Of a stretch of 7,303 bases of DNA, positions 6,801 through 7,303 are shown one piece after another (positions within the stretch are counted from its first letter, which is position 1; each line of letters starts with the position of its first letter). This stretch comes from Actinomycetota bacterium (GTDB lineage: Bacteria; Actinomycetota; UBA4738): the NCBI GenBank assembly GCA_005885015.1, contig VAYG01000025.1, forward strand, positions 38,806 to 46,108. The letters are read 5' to 3'. The notes under the pieces were generated by a model, which saw nothing but the letters and a program-made list of their open reading frames with translations, did not search any database and was not told where the DNA came from. Both the position numbers and the translations under genes were made by a program.

Positions 6801-6806
6801 TGTCAA
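6801..6806 (-). promoter_or_regulatory. Perfect TTGACA -35 hexamer upstream of the M23 peptidase
   Basis: TTGACA on the minus strand is the exact sigma-70/HrdB-type -35 consensus. An 18-base spacer leads to TAGGGA (6782-6777), a poor -10. If used, transcription would begin near 6770, downstream of the longest-frame TTG at 6796, arguing for a shorter peptidase start such as TTG 6766 or ATG 6721. Confidence 0.35.
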
Positions 6807-6886
6807 GACGGGACAAGCCTGACCCGCCCCGCCTGCCGGTTCAACCATTTCTGTGGATTTCGGCAATGCGATTGGGGCTCTTGAGG

Positions 6887-6921
6887 GGGAGCCGCTCCCG
6901 GCCTCGCCTCCGGAACCGGAG
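6887..6921 (-). terminator. Two adjacent inverted repeats after the acyl-CoA dehydrogenase, possible weak terminator
   Basis: Just beyond the dehydrogenase stop (6935) on the minus strand lie CTCCGG-TT-CCGGAG (6921-6908) and GGGAG-CGG-CTCCC (6899-6887). Both are perfect but short stems, and neither is followed by a T-run. They may slow or end transcription, or only reflect base composition. The rest of the spacer (6797-6886) shows no gene; it has a relatively A/T-richer patch at 6841-6875 and the TTGACA box. Confidence 0.25.
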
Positions 6922-6934
6922 AATCAGGCCCGGC

Positions 6935-7303
6935 TCAGCTGACTTCGGGGAGTCCGAGGTCGCGGGCGAGGATCCACCGCATGATCTCGCTGGTTCCCTC
7001 CCCGATCTCCAGGACCTTCGAATCCCGGTAATACCGGGCCACGGGGAACTCCTCCATGTACCCGTAGGCGCCGTGCACCTGGACGGCCTCCCGTGCACAC
7101 GCGACGGCGACCTCGCTCGCGTAGAGCTTCGCCAGGGCCGCCTCCGACTTGAACGGCCGCCCCTGATCCCGGAGCCAGGCCGCACGGTAGGTTGCCAGGC
7201 GGGCGGTCTCCACGGCGACCTTCATGTCCGCGATCTTGAACTGAACCGCCTGGAAACCCCCGATGGGGTGCCCGAAAGCCTCGCGCTCCTTCGCGTACTT
7301 CAC
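6935..7303 (-). CDS. Acyl-CoA dehydrogenase, C-terminal part only
   Basis: The 122 visible residues are the C-terminal helical domain of an acyl-CoA dehydrogenase, a FAD enzyme that makes the trans-2,3 double bond of enoyl-CoA in fatty-acid or branched-chain acyl-CoA breakdown and passes electrons to ETF. Landmarks, counted from the window edge, are YAKEREAFGHPIGGFQAVQF (3-22), AREAVQVHGAYGYMEEFPVA (70-89), YRDSKVLEIGEGTSEIMR (92-109) and the end ARDLGLPEVS. E102, in IGEGTSEI, is at the position of the catalytic base in short- and medium-chain enzymes. The first codon here is GTG but is interior sequence, because the N-terminal and FAD-binding domains lie beyond the right edge. Substrate chain length cannot be told. 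It is followed by about 140 bp without a gene before the peptidase, so the two are probably separate units. Confidence 0.93.
   Translation of the reverse strand: MKYAKEREAFGHPIGGFQAVQFKIADMKVAVETARLATYRAAWLRDQGRPFKSEAALAKLYASEVAVACAREAVQVHGAYGYMEEFPVARYYRDSKVLEIGEGTSEIMRWILARDLGLPEVS

Noticed and set aside
1..7303. CRISPR array, tRNA or rRNA gene, insertion sequence, phage or defence system
   Set aside because: No regularly spaced repeats, tRNA-like cloverleaf, transposase, integrase or nuclease gene was seen; gaps between genes are too short to hide one.

Overview
The window is GC-rich with strong G/C bias at third codon positions, so long open frames on the opposite strands of real genes are common and mostly meaningless. 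Gene content suggests a high-GC Gram-positive-type bacterium, probably an actinobacterium: a MeaA-like B12-dependent acyl-CoA mutase, a PcsB/RipA-style coiled-coil M23 peptidase, and a promoter-like -10 box almost touching a start codon. This placement rests on protein flavour, not on a marker gene.

Layout, reading the mostly minus-strand genes from right to left: (1) the C-terminal part of an acyl-CoA dehydrogenase, cut by the right edge (6935-7303); (2) a spacer of about 140 bp with small inverted repeats and a perfect TTGACA hexamer; (3) a secreted M23 endopeptidase with a long coiled coil (5555-6796); (4) a 70 bp spacer with a TATACT box; (5) a MeaA / methylmalonyl-CoA-mutase-family gene (3510-5484) broken near 4698 by a frame change that coincides with the loss of about 14 conserved codons; (6) on the plus strand, a DedA-family membrane protein (2866-3513) whose stop codon interlocks with that of the mutase; (7) divergent from it across 43 bp, a three-gene minus-strand operon: 3-hydroxybutyryl-CoA dehydrogenase (1959-2822), an amidohydrolase-2 family metal hydrolase (1085-1924) and a FAD/disulfide oxidoreductase cut by the left edge (1-1054).

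The shared theme is acyl-CoA metabolism. Acyl-CoA dehydrogenase and 3-hydroxybutyryl-CoA dehydrogenase are beta-oxidation or C4-CoA enzymes. A MeaA-type mutase would convert ethylmalonyl-CoA to methylsuccinyl-CoA in the ethylmalonyl-CoA pathway, or do a related carbon-skeleton rearrangement. The partners that would prove that pathway, such as crotonyl-CoA carboxylase/reductase, are not in the window. The M23 peptidase and DedA protein are envelope functions lying among the metabolic genes.

I see no RNA gene, CRISPR array, insertion sequence or phage gene, and no convincing undescribed system. The observations most worth following are the broken mutase, the missing conserved arginine in the DedA protein, and the compact promoter arrangements.
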